A stretch of 64,000 bases of DNA from Microbacterium esteraromaticum. Its GTDB lineage: Bacteria; Actinomycetota; Actinomycetes; Actinomycetales; Microbacteriaceae. Location of the stretch: positions 1,488,001 through 1,552,000 of the forward strand of contig NZ_CP118100.1 in the NCBI RefSeq assembly GCF_028747645.1. Direction: 5' to 3'. A program made the translations under genes and the position numbers. Below are positions 52,603-61,637 of this stretch, in pieces (positions within the stretch are counted from its first letter, which is position 1; each line of letters starts with the position of its first letter). The notes under the pieces were generated by a model, which did no database searches, was not told where the DNA came from, and saw only the letters and a list, made by a program, of their open reading frames with translations.

Positions 52603-55365
52603 ATGGCGCTCAAGGTCGCTGAGCTGGAGATGCTCTTCACCGCCAACACCGACCCGGTGGCGAAGGCGGAAAAGCAGGTCATCGCGACGGCGAAGAAGAT
52701 CGAGTCGAAGCCGGTGAAGATCGACGCCGACGCCAAGCCCGCACTCGACGGGATGGATCGCGTCGAGAACGCCGCGAAGCAGCTCGTGTCGAAGGACACC
52801 GCGCTCAAGCTTGACGCCGACATCTCCCGTGCCGAGAAGAGCCTGGAGCGCACGAAGCAGCGTCTCGAAGACCTGCAGGTGCGTGCGCTCGGTGGCCTCG
52901 ACGTGACCGCCGATGTGAAGCGTGCTGAGGCGCAGCTGAACCGCACCCAGCGGACGCTGGACGGACTCGTCAAGGCGCGCAACGTCATCGAGGTGCAGGC
53001 CGACACGTCGGATGCCGAGAGCGCGCTCGATGGTGTCTCCGATGCCGCGGGGGAAGCCGGTGAGGATTCTGGCGAGGAGTTCGGCAAGAGCGTCCTCGCA
53101 GCGCTCGCGACGATCCCGATCGCGGGTGCCGTGATCGGGATTGGTGTCGCTGCGGGCAAGGCGCTGATCGACGGACTCAACGACGGCTTGCAGATCGAGG
53201 TCGGATTCGACCGCCTCGAGGCGCTCACCGGGATCAGTGAGGCCGCCGCGTTGCGGCTGGGCCGCGCGGCCGGTGAGTCGTACGCGAACAACTTCGGCGA
53301 CTCGATCGAGTCGAACATGGACACGACCAGACTCGCCCTGCAGTTCGACATCATCGACGAGAAGGCCACGACCCGCGACGCGCAGAAGGTCGTCGAGGGA
53401 CTGTCGGGAATCGCCGACGTTCTCGGCGAGGACGTGCAGCCGGTCGCGCGGGCCGTGACGACGATGCTCCGCACGGGGCTCGCGAAGTCCGCCGATGAGG
53501 CGTTCGACATTCTCGCGGCCGGCGCCCGCAACGGTGTGAACGTCGCAGAGGACCTCCTCGACACGCTCACCGAGTACCCGACCCACTTCCGCGACCTTGG
53601 CCTGTCCGGCGAGGAAGCGCTCGGCCTGCTGAATCAGGGCCTCAACGCCGGCGCCCGCGACTCGGACAAGGTCGCTGACGCGCTCAAGGAACTCACCGTC
53701 CGGGTGAAGGACGTCGGCGACGAAGCATCGAACGGTGCACTCGCTGAGCTCGGCCTCGACGCCGAGGAGATGGCGCGCGCGTTCGCCGAGGGCGGTCCTG
53801 CAGCTCGGGAAGGTCTGGAGCACATCCTGACCGGGTTGCAGGACGTCGAGGATCCGGCAGAGCGGAGCCGGCTGGCTCTGGCGCTGTTCGGGACGCAGTC
53901 GGAGGACATGGCTCAGGCGCTCGGTGCGCTGGACCTGTCGACGGCCGTCGCGCAGCTCGACGGGGTGGAGGGCGCCGCGCAGCGGATGTTCGACACTCTC
54001 ACGGACAACGACGCATCGAAGATCCAGCGCGCGCAGCGGAACATCGAGGTCGCTATGGACGGCATCAAGGGTGCGCTCGCGGGTGCGTTCTCGGAGCCGC
54101 TCGGTGACCTTGCGGACTGGGTGTCCAGTAACCGTGGCCCGCTGTTGCAGTTCTTCTCTGACCTGGTCAATGGCGCGATCGACTTCGGCATCACCGCCAA
54201 CGAGTCGTTCGGGTCGTTTGTCTCGGGTCCGCTGGCCGACATCGTCGACGGCATGAAGCACGTCATCAAGATCATGAATCCGTTCGCTGACACCTCCGAT
54301 CTTGAGAACTTCATCGATGGCATGCGCGATTTCGAGGAACAGACCGACGTGGTCACCGAGGGACTCGAAGGGATGCGCGACAAGTTCAACGGCTTCGCCG
54401 AGGGGCAGATCGCGCTCGGGCACCTCAATGATGCGTCGCTGCGCACGGTCGATGCGATCTCCAAGGTGGGGGTCGCCGCTGACGGCACGAAGCTGTCTCT
54501 GTCGGGCGTGGACACGGCGAATCTCGCCGCGTCGGAGTCCGGTGCGCAGCTGAAGGCGCAGCTTGATGCGTCGGTGCAGGCGTTCGAGTCGGAGATCGAG
54601 ACCGCACGCATCGCGGGGGAGTCGCAGGAGAACCTCACCGATCGGTACAACTCCACGCGGGATGCGCTCATCGAGCAGATGACCGCGATGGGGTTGACCG
54701 AGGAGCAGGCTCAGTCGCTCATCGACACGGTGCTGACGACGCCGGAGGAGATGGAGACGGAGTTCTCATCCAACGCGAACTCTGAACGCGCGAAGGTCGA
54801 GCGGCTCGGGTACAAGATCGAGACGCTGCCGGATGGAAGCTCGGTGATCACCGCGCACACATCCGGTGCGCAGCGCGCCGTCGACAGCTTCATCATCCGC
54901 AACAACGGGCGCGAGATCCGGGTGCGGGTCGCCGCTGACGGCGGGTCGATCAACATGGGCTCGTACCGGGTGGATCAGGCCGCGGGCGGGCTCGTCGAGT
55001 TCATGGCGGCCGGGGGACTGCGCGGTCTGAACCCGATGGCGCCGCTCGCTCAGACCGTGCCGCCGAACACCTGGCGGGTGGTCGGTGATCGGTCTGACGT
55101 GCCCGAGGCGTACATCCCGTTGGACGGGTCGGCGCGGTCGATGGCGATTCTCATGGAGACGATCCGCCGGATGCCGGGGCTGATGCCGATGGCCGACGGT
55201 GGCGTCTTGGGCAGTGGCTCGGCGCCGTCGCCGCAGTTTGTAGGGCTACAGATCGGTGGCCGGTTGGCGCTAGATGCTGACGGTTTCGTGCGGCTGATTG
55301 GTGAAGTGCTGAGCACCGAGCTGCCGTCAGCCGGTCAGGTGGCTTCCGAGCTGCCGTTCCACTAG
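52603..55365 (+). CDS. Tail tape measure protein
   Basis: 920 residues. Long helical protein that sets tail length and enters the cell envelope during DNA injection. The N-terminal 140 are coiled coil (DADISRAEKSLERTKQRLED), then the conserved tape-measure core (VARAVTTMLRTGLAKSADEA, LLDTLTEYPTHFRDLGLSGE), hydrophobic segments (ALATIPIAGAVIGIGVAAGK) and a C-terminal globular part. By the usual rule of about 1.5 angstrom per residue the tail would be near 135-140 nm, an estimate. Confidence 0.93.
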   Translation: MALKVAELEMLFTANTDPVAKAEKQVIATAKKIESKPVKIDADAKPALDGMDRVENAAKQLVSKDTALKLDADISRAEKSLERTKQRLEDLQVRALGGLDVTADVKRAEAQLNRTQRTLDGLVKARNVIEVQADTSDAESALDGVSDAAGEAGEDSGEEFGKSVLAALATIPIAGAVIGIGVAAGKALIDGLNDGLQIEVGFDRLEALTGISEAAALRLGRAAGESYANNFGDSIESNMDTTRLALQFDIIDEKATTRDAQKVVEGLSGIADVLGEDVQPVARAVTTMLRTGLAKSADEAFDILAAGARNGVNVAEDLLDTLTEYPTHFRDLGLSGEEALGLLNQGLNAGARDSDKVADALKELTVRVKDVGDEASNGALAELGLDAEEMARAFAEGGPAAREGLEHILTGLQDVEDPAERSRLALALFGTQSEDMAQALGALDLSTAVAQLDGVEGAAQRMFDTLTDNDASKIQRAQRNIEVAMDGIKGALAGAFSEPLGDLADWVSSNRGPLLQFFSDLVNGAIDFGITANESFGSFVSGPLADIVDGMKHVIKIMNPFADTSDLENFIDGMRDFEEQTDVVTEGLEGMRDKFNGFAEGQIALGHLNDASLRTVDAISKVGVAADGTKLSLSGVDTANLAASESGAQLKAQLDASVQAFESEIETARIAGESQENLTDRYNSTRDALIEQMTAMGLTEEQAQSLIDTVLTTPEEMETEFSSNANSERAKVERLGYKIETLPDGSSVITAHTSGAQRAVDSFIIRNNGREIRVRVAADGGSINMGSYRVDQAAGGLVEFMAAGGLRGLNPMAPLAQTVPPNTWRVVGDRSDVPEAYIPLDGSARSMAILMETIRRMPGLMPMADGGVLGSGSAPSPQFVGLQIGGRLALDADGFVRLIGEVLSTELPSAGQVASELPFH

Positions 55366-55379
55366 CCCGCTTGTTCGTA

Positions 55380-55410
55380 GGGGGTCAGCCCATCAGGGCT
55401 GGCCCCCTTT
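55380..55410 (+). terminator. Terminator after the tape measure gene
   Basis: 12-bp stem (GGGGGTCAGCCC with GGGCTGGCCCCC, one T-G pair), loop ATCA, then TTT. It splits the head-tail operon from the minor tail genes and may allow partial read-through. Confidence 0.85.
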
Positions 55411-55446
55411 GTCGTCCCCGCGTGCCGGGGAGTTTGGAGGTGCACG

Positions 55447-57087
55447 ATGGCGACGAACAACGGCACGAAGACTGACGCATACTCGGGGCGGTCAGCGTTC
55501 TACCTGCGCCTGTACGTGTGGCGGTCGTCGCTGGATATCGCGAACAACCGGTCGCGGTACTCGTGGTGGTTGCGGGCGTACAACTCGTCGGGGTCGTCGC
55601 TGACGTACCGTCTGGACAATGACCCGTGGGCGGTGAATGTCGAGGGCTCCACCTGGTCTGGTGGGCATCACCTGGACTTCCGGGGTGGGCAGGCGTACAT
55701 CGAGATCGCGTCGGGTACGACGGGGTGGAAGTCGCATTCGTCGTCGGGTGAGTTGCAGGTCAACTATTCCGCGTCGCATGGTCCGGCTGGTGTGTTCGGT
55801 TCGGCGGCACTGTCGGGCAGCTTCTACACGGATACGATCCCGATTCCGCCGTCGGGGTTGACGGTGACGCGTGTGTCGGACACGCAGCACACGTTGCAGT
55901 GGTCACGGCATTCGACGTATACGAAGGTTGGGATCAACCGTCGTACGGACGGCGGACCGTGGCAGCGGATCGCGACACCGTCGGGCAACCTGTGGACGTT
56001 CACGGATACGACGACGTCGGCTGAGCACGAGTACGAGTATGCGGTGCGTGGTATTGCTGCTGCGGGCGAGTCGGCTCAGTCGAACAGTGTGACGGTGCGG
56101 ACGACACCGAAGGCTCCGTCTACACCGACCGCGGTCCGCACGTCCGGTGATGACATTCGCGTGGCAGCGTCGATGGGCGGATACGGGACGCATCTGGACC
56201 TTCAGGATGACGGCGCCACGGTCGTCTCGGCGCTACCTGAGTCGAGCCTGCCGTGGGACCACGTGGCGCCGAACCCGGCGATCCCGCACAAGTACCGCGC
56301 ACGGGCCCGGGTCGCTTCGGGCGGCGCTGGTTCGACGACGCTGTACTCGGCGTGGTCGGGGTACTCCAACGTCATCCAGTTGATCTCGCCTCCGAACGCG
56401 CCCGTGTCGCTGTCCCCGAACGGTGGCACTGCGCCGTCGGATGAGGACGTGGTGCTGTCGTGGGTGCACAACCCTGTCGACTCCAGCCCGCAGTCCGCAT
56501 TCGAGGCGCGTCACCGCCCGGTGGGTGGTGTGTGGACGACGATCAGCGGGACGACTGCGGACAGTGTGACCGTGGCCCTGGCGACTGACCATTTCGAGTG
56601 GGAAGTGCGGACGAAGGGTGCGCACCCGGACTGGTCGCCGTGGTCAGCGACCGCGGTGTTCGAGGTCATCGACCCGCCCGGCGTTGCGGTGATTCAACCG
56701 GCCACGATCTGGGATGCGTCGACGCTGCCCGTGGAGTGGACGTTCTTTCAGGCGCAAGCGCACCCGCAGTCGTCGTGGGAGCTCGAACTGCTCTCTGAGG
56801 GTGACGTCATCGAGTCCCGTCAGGGTGACGGTGCTGCCACGTCGATCACGCTGACATCTCGTCTTCCAGAAGGGTTCTACGAGGTGCGGGTGCGTGCCGC
56901 GGCTGGGGACGTGCTCTCGGCGTGGACGACGGTCGCGTTTGAGGTCGCGTTCATCCCGCCCGGCCCGCCGGTGATCACTGGTGTCTGGGATGAGTCGCAG
57001 GGTGGCGTGGTGCTGTCTGTTGCGGCTGAGGAATATGGCGGTGCTGTCTTCGAGGGCGGCGCCTGGTACACGGAAGTAGGAGTCTGA
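55447..57087 (+). CDS. Minor tail protein with fibronectin type III domains (probably 5' part of a split gene)
   Basis: 546 residues. The N-terminal 130 form a beta-rich surface module, followed by repeated fibronectin type III units (PPSGLTVTRVSDTQHTLQWS, PSTPTAVRTSGDDIRVAAS, PPNAPVSLSPNG, then PPGPPVITGVWDESQGGVVL). It stops abruptly within the last unit (GGAWYTEVGV), where related proteins continue into a C-terminal tail-tip domain that is encoded separately at 59533. SD GGAGG before ATG 55447. Confidence 0.82.
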   Translation: MATNNGTKTDAYSGRSAFYLRLYVWRSSLDIANNRSRYSWWLRAYNSSGSSLTYRLDNDPWAVNVEGSTWSGGHHLDFRGGQAYIEIASGTTGWKSHSSSGELQVNYSASHGPAGVFGSAALSGSFYTDTIPIPPSGLTVTRVSDTQHTLQWSRHSTYTKVGINRRTDGGPWQRIATPSGNLWTFTDTTTSAEHEYEYAVRGIAAAGESAQSNSVTVRTTPKAPSTPTAVRTSGDDIRVAASMGGYGTHLDLQDDGATVVSALPESSLPWDHVAPNPAIPHKYRARARVASGGAGSTTLYSAWSGYSNVIQLISPPNAPVSLSPNGGTAPSDEDVVLSWVHNPVDSSPQSAFEARHRPVGGVWTTISGTTADSVTVALATDHFEWEVRTKGAHPDWSPWSATAVFEVIDPPGVAVIQPATIWDASTLPVEWTFFQAQAHPQSSWELELLSEGDVIESRQGDGAATSITLTSRLPEGFYEVRVRAAAGDVLSAWTTVAFEVAFIPPGPPVITGVWDESQGGVVLSVAAEEYGGAVFEGGAWYTEVGV

Positions 57088-57088
57088 G

Positions 57089-58306
57089 ATGGCGCGTAGT
57101 GAGATCGTGACGACGGGGTTGCATCAGCAGACCGTTGCGGGGGCTGTGACGTTGGGGGTGCAGCACGAGCACGTGTACGAGCTCACCGGGGGGGCGTCGC
57201 CTGTGGTGACGCTGGACGGGTACCCGGGCGCGCAGGTCGCGATCGTCTGGGCTGGGACGGCGGGCACGGTTGAGGGTCAGCCGGTTGCTGATGGTGAGAC
57301 GTGGGTGGCGGTGCGGTTGTCGTCCGGGTGGCGACTGTACGCGGTCAGCAATCCGGTGCCGGGTGACGAGACTGCTCCTACCGCTGGCACGCTGTCGGCT
57401 TCTTCGATCAGCGATGCGGGGTTCACGTTGACGGTCACGGGGGCGTCGGATGATGTGGCGTTGCACGCGTCTCCGTTCCGTTTCTCGACCGACAACGGGG
57501 TGACTTGGTCGGCGTGGCAGGCGTCTCCGCAGTTGGTGGTGTCGGGCCTGTCGGCGTCTACGACGTATCAGTGCCAGCATGAGGTGCGCGACTCGTCGGG
57601 GAAGACCTCGGCGGGGGCGGTCGTGCCGGTGACGACGACGGGTGTGGTTGTGCCGTTGCGTGACAGGTTGCTGTCCTACGCTCCCCAGTACCTTGCGGTG
57701 TTGGATGACTCTGCGGGTGCGACGACGGTGCCGAATATCGGCACGGCGGGCGGGACGCTGACGGTCAACGGTACCCCGACGTTTGGACGCCCCGGCATGG
57801 CGGATGCCCCTTCTTCGATGGCTTCCTCGACCAGCAACTACGTGAACCTCCCCAACACCACCATTGAAGGGCAGACTCAGGCAACCGTGATGATCCTGGT
57901 TCGACGGGTCGACAACACCGTTGCCAGCCCTACGCTTTTGGGGAAGAACCTGGGATGGGGCGTGAAGATGGCCCCGTCCGCGGACGATCTCAGTCACGCC
58001 GCCGCCGCGACTCTCTCCGGCACGCATCAGGGCGGATTCGTCCCCTTCGACACCGACCCGCATCTTGTCGGGTTCACCTTCGACAACGGAACGGTAACCG
58101 TCTACCTCGATGGGGCACCGGTGAAGACTGCCAGCGGGCTGGCGTCCCCGATCGCTGACCCGCAGCCGACCTGGAAGGCGGCTATCGGCGTCTCGTACGG
58201 AAACGCGGGCGACAACGCCGATGTCAACTACGGGTTCGTGCTCGCGGGCACCGCACTCACGGCGGGGCAGATGATGGACGCAGCAGTCTCGGCGGGGGTG
58301 GCGTGA
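57089..58306 (+). CDS. Tail fibre-like protein with fibronectin III and LamG-like domains
   Basis: 405 residues. N-terminal beta region (HQQTVAGAVTLGVQHEHVYE), a fibronectin-like unit (DETAPTAGTLSASSISDAGF, WSAWQASPQLVVSGLSAST), and a C-terminal concanavalin/LamG-like domain (DAPSSMASSTSNYVNLPNTT, LVGFTFDNGTVTVYLDG). LamG-like domains bind sugars, so host recognition is likely. It starts one base after the preceding stop and overlaps the hydrolase gene. Confidence 0.78.
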   Translation: MARSEIVTTGLHQQTVAGAVTLGVQHEHVYELTGGASPVVTLDGYPGAQVAIVWAGTAGTVEGQPVADGETWVAVRLSSGWRLYAVSNPVPGDETAPTAGTLSASSISDAGFTLTVTGASDDVALHASPFRFSTDNGVTWSAWQASPQLVVSGLSASTTYQCQHEVRDSSGKTSAGAVVPVTTTGVVVPLRDRLLSYAPQYLAVLDDSAGATTVPNIGTAGGTLTVNGTPTFGRPGMADAPSSMASSTSNYVNLPNTTIEGQTQATVMILVRRVDNTVASPTLLGKNLGWGVKMAPSADDLSHAAAATLSGTHQGGFVPFDTDPHLVGFTFDNGTVTVYLDGAPVKTASGLASPIADPQPTWKAAIGVSYGNAGDNADVNYGFVLAGTALTAGQMMDAAVSAGVA

Positions 58307-59514
58307 TGTTGCTGTTGCTCGCCGCGACCGAGGGTACCGCGCCCGACCCGGAGCCGACTGGGCCTTTGCGGAACGTTGCGACGATGCTCAGCACGACCGA
58401 CCGGCCAGGCAATGTCTCGGCAGGGGGAACCACTGTTGGCACGAAGCACACGGTCGTCTCGGCAGTGGAGAGCCCTGTCGTGCGTTGGGTGCTGTCGAAG
58501 CCCGCACTCGGCGGCACTGTCACCTCCACAGCCACCGTTCGCGCGGCTATCCGTGTCGGGGCTGGCGCATTCGTCCCGGTGACCTTCGACGGCCAACCGG
58601 AAACGTCGTTCCCGATCACCGCATCCGGGGAAGTCGTCATCATTGAATCCGATCCGATCCCCGTCACCATCCCGGCGGGGAGCGAGGTAACGGTGAACGT
58701 GTGGGGCAACTCCGACACCGGAGGGGCAGTGCAAGTGTCACCGAATACCTGGATCAGCGGCGTTGACCCGGGGTACATCCTCGGCGGTCAAGCGACTGTC
58801 GTGGACTCCACGTACTCCACCGGCCTTTTGAAGCCTTCCATGCGACCCGCGGCTATCCTCGGGCCAGGAACTTTCCCATCATGGGTGCTCACAGGTGACT
58901 CAATCACCATGACCTCGAACAGCCACCTCGAACGGTGGGCGCGAGGAACGGTGCGGGCCGCGGTGAAGTCCGCAATGGGCGGGGAAGGCTGGTACCACTA
59001 CCCGGCAGTGTTCAACCAACGGCTCGGGCAGGTTCTCCCGTTCGGCACCCACGTGCTGTCGGCAATGGGCGTCAACGACGTGAATACCTCCGCGGCCACA
59101 GCCATGCAGAACGCTGTGAGCTACTGGCAACAGATCCGATCCTTCGACGAGATCGAGCAACTGATCGCCTGCACGATCACACCGTGCTTCGTCTCGTCAA
59201 CGGATGGATTCACGACGCTCGAAGGGCAGACCCCAGCCACGAACAACAGGCCGGAGGTGAACGCCTGGCTGCGTGACGGCGCACCTTTGCTGTCTGGCGT
59301 ACCGTCTCCCGGTTCGACAGACCCGGCCACGGTGCGCATCGGCCAGGCGGGACACCCGGTCGACCTGCTCGCCGACACGTCATCGGTGATCCAGGACGCC
59401 GACGACACTGGGCGGTTCCGGGTGGACGTCGGGCCACTCGGGGGCGACGGGACGCACTTCAACAGTGCGGCGCACGACCTGATCAGCGGGTATCTCGCGT
59501 CCATCCTGCCGTAG
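58306..59514 (+). CDS. Tail-associated SGNH/GDSL hydrolase
   Basis: 402 residues (403 if GTG 58303 is used). After an N-terminal beta domain (1-190) comes an SGNH esterase fold: LTGDS with nucleophile S200, MGVND with N258, and DGTHFNSAAH with D382 and H385. The oxyanion glycine position of block II is not obvious. Such enzymes remove acetyl groups from cell-surface polysaccharide; on a phage tail this would aid adsorption or penetration. Its place next to a LamG-like fibre gene supports that role. Confidence 0.83.
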   Translation: MLLLLAATEGTAPDPEPTGPLRNVATMLSTTDRPGNVSAGGTTVGTKHTVVSAVESPVVRWVLSKPALGGTVTSTATVRAAIRVGAGAFVPVTFDGQPETSFPITASGEVVIIESDPIPVTIPAGSEVTVNVWGNSDTGGAVQVSPNTWISGVDPGYILGGQATVVDSTYSTGLLKPSMRPAAILGPGTFPSWVLTGDSITMTSNSHLERWARGTVRAAVKSAMGGEGWYHYPAVFNQRLGQVLPFGTHVLSAMGVNDVNTSAATAMQNAVSYWQQIRSFDEIEQLIACTITPCFVSSTDGFTTLEGQTPATNNRPEVNAWLRDGAPLLSGVPSPGSTDPATVRIGQAGHPVDLLADTSSVIQDADDTGRFRVDVGPLGGDGTHFNSAAHDLISGYLASILP

Positions 59515-59532
59515 CGCTGAAAGGGGACAGTC

Positions 59533-60264
59533 ATGCCAACGAACATCGGTTTTGACGAGCACGACCGGCCCTACGTCGAGACGGGCGCCGACGAGGGCCG
59601 CATCGTGGAGGTCGGAGACAGGCTCGCAGTCGAGCCCATCCCGACCAGCCCCACCCACTTCACCCTCGAACGCTCCATCGACGGGCAGACGTGGGAGAGC
59701 GTGCTCGGCGACACCCCGTCACCTGACGGCGTCACCCTCATCGACTGGGAATCCCTCTCCTACGGGGACACCCTGTACCGTGCCATCGCAACAACGGTGG
59801 AGGGTGCGACAGCGGTCACGGAGATCACCGTCGAGGCAAGGTCGATCGCGATCTGGCTGTCCGGCGGTGTCGGGTTCGGCGAAACATGCCGACTGCCGAT
59901 GAACCCGGACATCTCCCGCGCCCCTGGCCGGGGTCGCGCTCTGAAGCACTACGCAGGGAGCGAAGAACCCACCGCCTACAGCAGCGAGAGACTCACCCGT
60001 GTCTGGCAAGTTGGCGGCCGTGTCACCGACCGCACGTTCATCGAGGAGTGCGCCACTCCGGATGAGCTTGTCGAGCTGATCGAGAATCCCGAGGCGCTGT
60101 TCCTGCTGCGCACCCCGGATGGGCACCGCCGCTACGGGGCCCCCAAGGACCCGCAGCTGCACCGCCAGCACGCGGGCACTTACGACCCGGGCGAGTTCCG
60201 GCCGTGGAACGCGTTCTGGGGATTCAGCTTCCAGTTCACGGAGGCGAAGAAAGAGGGAGCCTGA
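59533..60264 (+). CDS. Minor tail protein (probable 3' part of the split gene)
   Basis: 243 residues. Begins with a fibronectin-like unit (VEPIPTSPTHFTLERSIDGQ, YGDTLYRAIATTVEGATAVT) followed by a domain with WLSGGVGFGETCRLPMNPDI, LKHYAGSEEPTAYSSERLTR and HRRYGAPKD. In related actinophages this kind of domain forms the end of the large fibronectin-type minor tail protein. SD AAAGGGG precedes ATG 59533. Confidence 0.75.
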   Translation: MPTNIGFDEHDRPYVETGADEGRIVEVGDRLAVEPIPTSPTHFTLERSIDGQTWESVLGDTPSPDGVTLIDWESLSYGDTLYRAIATTVEGATAVTEITVEARSIAIWLSGGVGFGETCRLPMNPDISRAPGRGRALKHYAGSEEPTAYSSERLTRVWQVGGRVTDRTFIEECATPDELVELIENPEALFLLRTPDGHRRYGAPKDPQLHRQHAGTYDPGEFRPWNAFWGFSFQFTEAKKEGA

Positions 60265-60265
60265 G

Positions 60266-61312
60266 ATGCTGGTGCGTTGGTCGTTCGAGCTGCTCGACTC
60301 CCAGGACCGCAAGAAGGACATGTTGCGGGGTGTGACCGGCGGGCACGCGGAGATCGTCGCACAGTCACCATTGGGCGGCTCAGGAGCGTTGAGCTTCGAT
60401 GCTTCTGACCCGTCCAAGGTGCCGGACTTCATGTCCAACCGGGTGCGCGCCACCTTCCACAAGGGCGCCGAATCGTGGCCGTTCGGGGTGTTCCTGTTCT
60501 CCCAGCCGAAGGAACGCCACTCCGAGTTCGGGGTCGTCGGGTACGACATCACCCTGCTGACGAAGATGAACGTCGTCCAGGAGGACGCCCTCGACGCCCG
60601 CCTGACCCTCCCGGCCGGGACACCGGTCGTTCAGGCGGCCGTCGACCTACTCACCTCCACCGGGGAGACACGCATCGCGGCGACCCCGTCGTCGTCGGTG
60701 CTCGCTGGTCCGCTGACGTTCGAGGCGGCGACGTCGAAGCTGGAGGTCATCAACACGCTGCTCACGTCCATCGGCTACTGGTCGCTGCGGTGCGACCGCA
60801 GCGGGCTCTTCCGGATCGAGCCGTACACGCGACCCGAGGACCGACCCCCGGCACACGAGTTCGAGCACGGTGAAACGTCCCTGCACTTCCCGGACTGGGC
60901 GCGGGAGCAGGACCTCACGTCGGTGCCGAACAAGGTCATCCTGATCGGGTCCGCCGCCTCCGATGAGGTGCCGCTGGTCGGCATCGCCCGTGACACCGAT
61001 CCGACCTCGCCGTTCAGCTACCAGAACCGGGCGAAGGGCTCCCAGCCGGGCCGGTGGATTCCCCACAAGGAAACCGGCGTCGAGGCGGAGTCGCAGGCGG
61101 TGATCGACCAGCTCGCCGAGCGGAAGCTGCGCGACCTTCGAGACCGCGTCGCGACGTTGAAGCTCGACCACGCGATGCTCCCACTCGAGGCGCATGACCT
61201 GGTCGGGTTCACCCCGGAGGACGGGCGCCGCCGGTTGGCGACGGTGCAGCGGATGCGGTTCACCTTCGACGAGTTCACCGACGTGCAAGCCGAGTGGAGG
61301 GAAGTCGGATGA
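60266..61312 (+). CDS. Minor tail protein (tail tip/baseplate type)
   Basis: 348 residues. Beta-rich tail hub-like protein: WSFELLDSQDRKKDMLRGVT, WPFGVFLFSQPKERHSEFGV, a central helical part and a C-terminal LDHAMLPLEAHDLVGFTPED domain, similar in plan to the gp27/Dit-associated hub proteins. It is probably part of the tail tip that contacts the cell. ATG 60266 comes two bases after the upstream stop; ATGA overlap downstream. Confidence 0.75.
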   Translation: MLVRWSFELLDSQDRKKDMLRGVTGGHAEIVAQSPLGGSGALSFDASDPSKVPDFMSNRVRATFHKGAESWPFGVFLFSQPKERHSEFGVVGYDITLLTKMNVVQEDALDARLTLPAGTPVVQAAVDLLTSTGETRIAATPSSSVLAGPLTFEAATSKLEVINTLLTSIGYWSLRCDRSGLFRIEPYTRPEDRPPAHEFEHGETSLHFPDWAREQDLTSVPNKVILIGSAASDEVPLVGIARDTDPTSPFSYQNRAKGSQPGRWIPHKETGVEAESQAVIDQLAERKLRDLRDRVATLKLDHAMLPLEAHDLVGFTPEDGRRRLATVQRMRFTFDEFTDVQAEWREVG

Positions 61313-61560
61313 ACGCTGGTCTGGCCGAGCTGATCCGTAAGGTGCGGGTGCTGTGGCGGTACTACACCCTCATGCCGAAGCTGATGGCCGGGACGGTCGC
61401 GTCCGTGTCGCCGCTGACGGTGTACCTCGACGGTGATCTTGACGACGACGACAACCCGATCGCGACGCCGGCCGTGTCGATGACGGGCACGCTCACCCTC
61501 GGCGCAGCAGTGTTCTGCGCGGAGAAGGACAACCGGATCACCGTCATCGCATCCTCGTAG
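61309..61560 (+). CDS. Small tail protein
   Basis: 83 residues: a basic helix (LAELIRKVRVLWRYYTLMPK) then beta strands (VASVSPLTVYLDGDLDDDDN), reminiscent of small baseplate OB-like proteins. Function not established. Last gene of the tail block. Confidence 0.65.
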   Translation: MNAGLAELIRKVRVLWRYYTLMPKLMAGTVASVSPLTVYLDGDLDDDDNPIATPAVSMTGTLTLGAAVFCAEKDNRITVIASS

Positions 61561-61586
61561 CTTCACGCCCCCCACTCAGACACCTC

Positions 61587-61610
61587 AGGCCCCGCCGTTG
61601 CGTGGGGCCT
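61587..61610 (+). terminator. Hairpin between tail and lysis genes
   Basis: AGGCCCC (61587-61593) pairs with GGGGCCT (61604-61610), extended by two inner pairs, loop CGTTGC. Only TCGTCG follows, so termination may be weak. Confidence 0.5.
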
Positions 61611-61637
61611 TCGTCGTACCCGGAAGGAAACCCCATC

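Noticed and set aside
52162..54423. 753-codon minus-strand frame over the tape measure gene
   Set aside because: Long only because of GC bias; the sense frame encodes an obvious tape measure protein.
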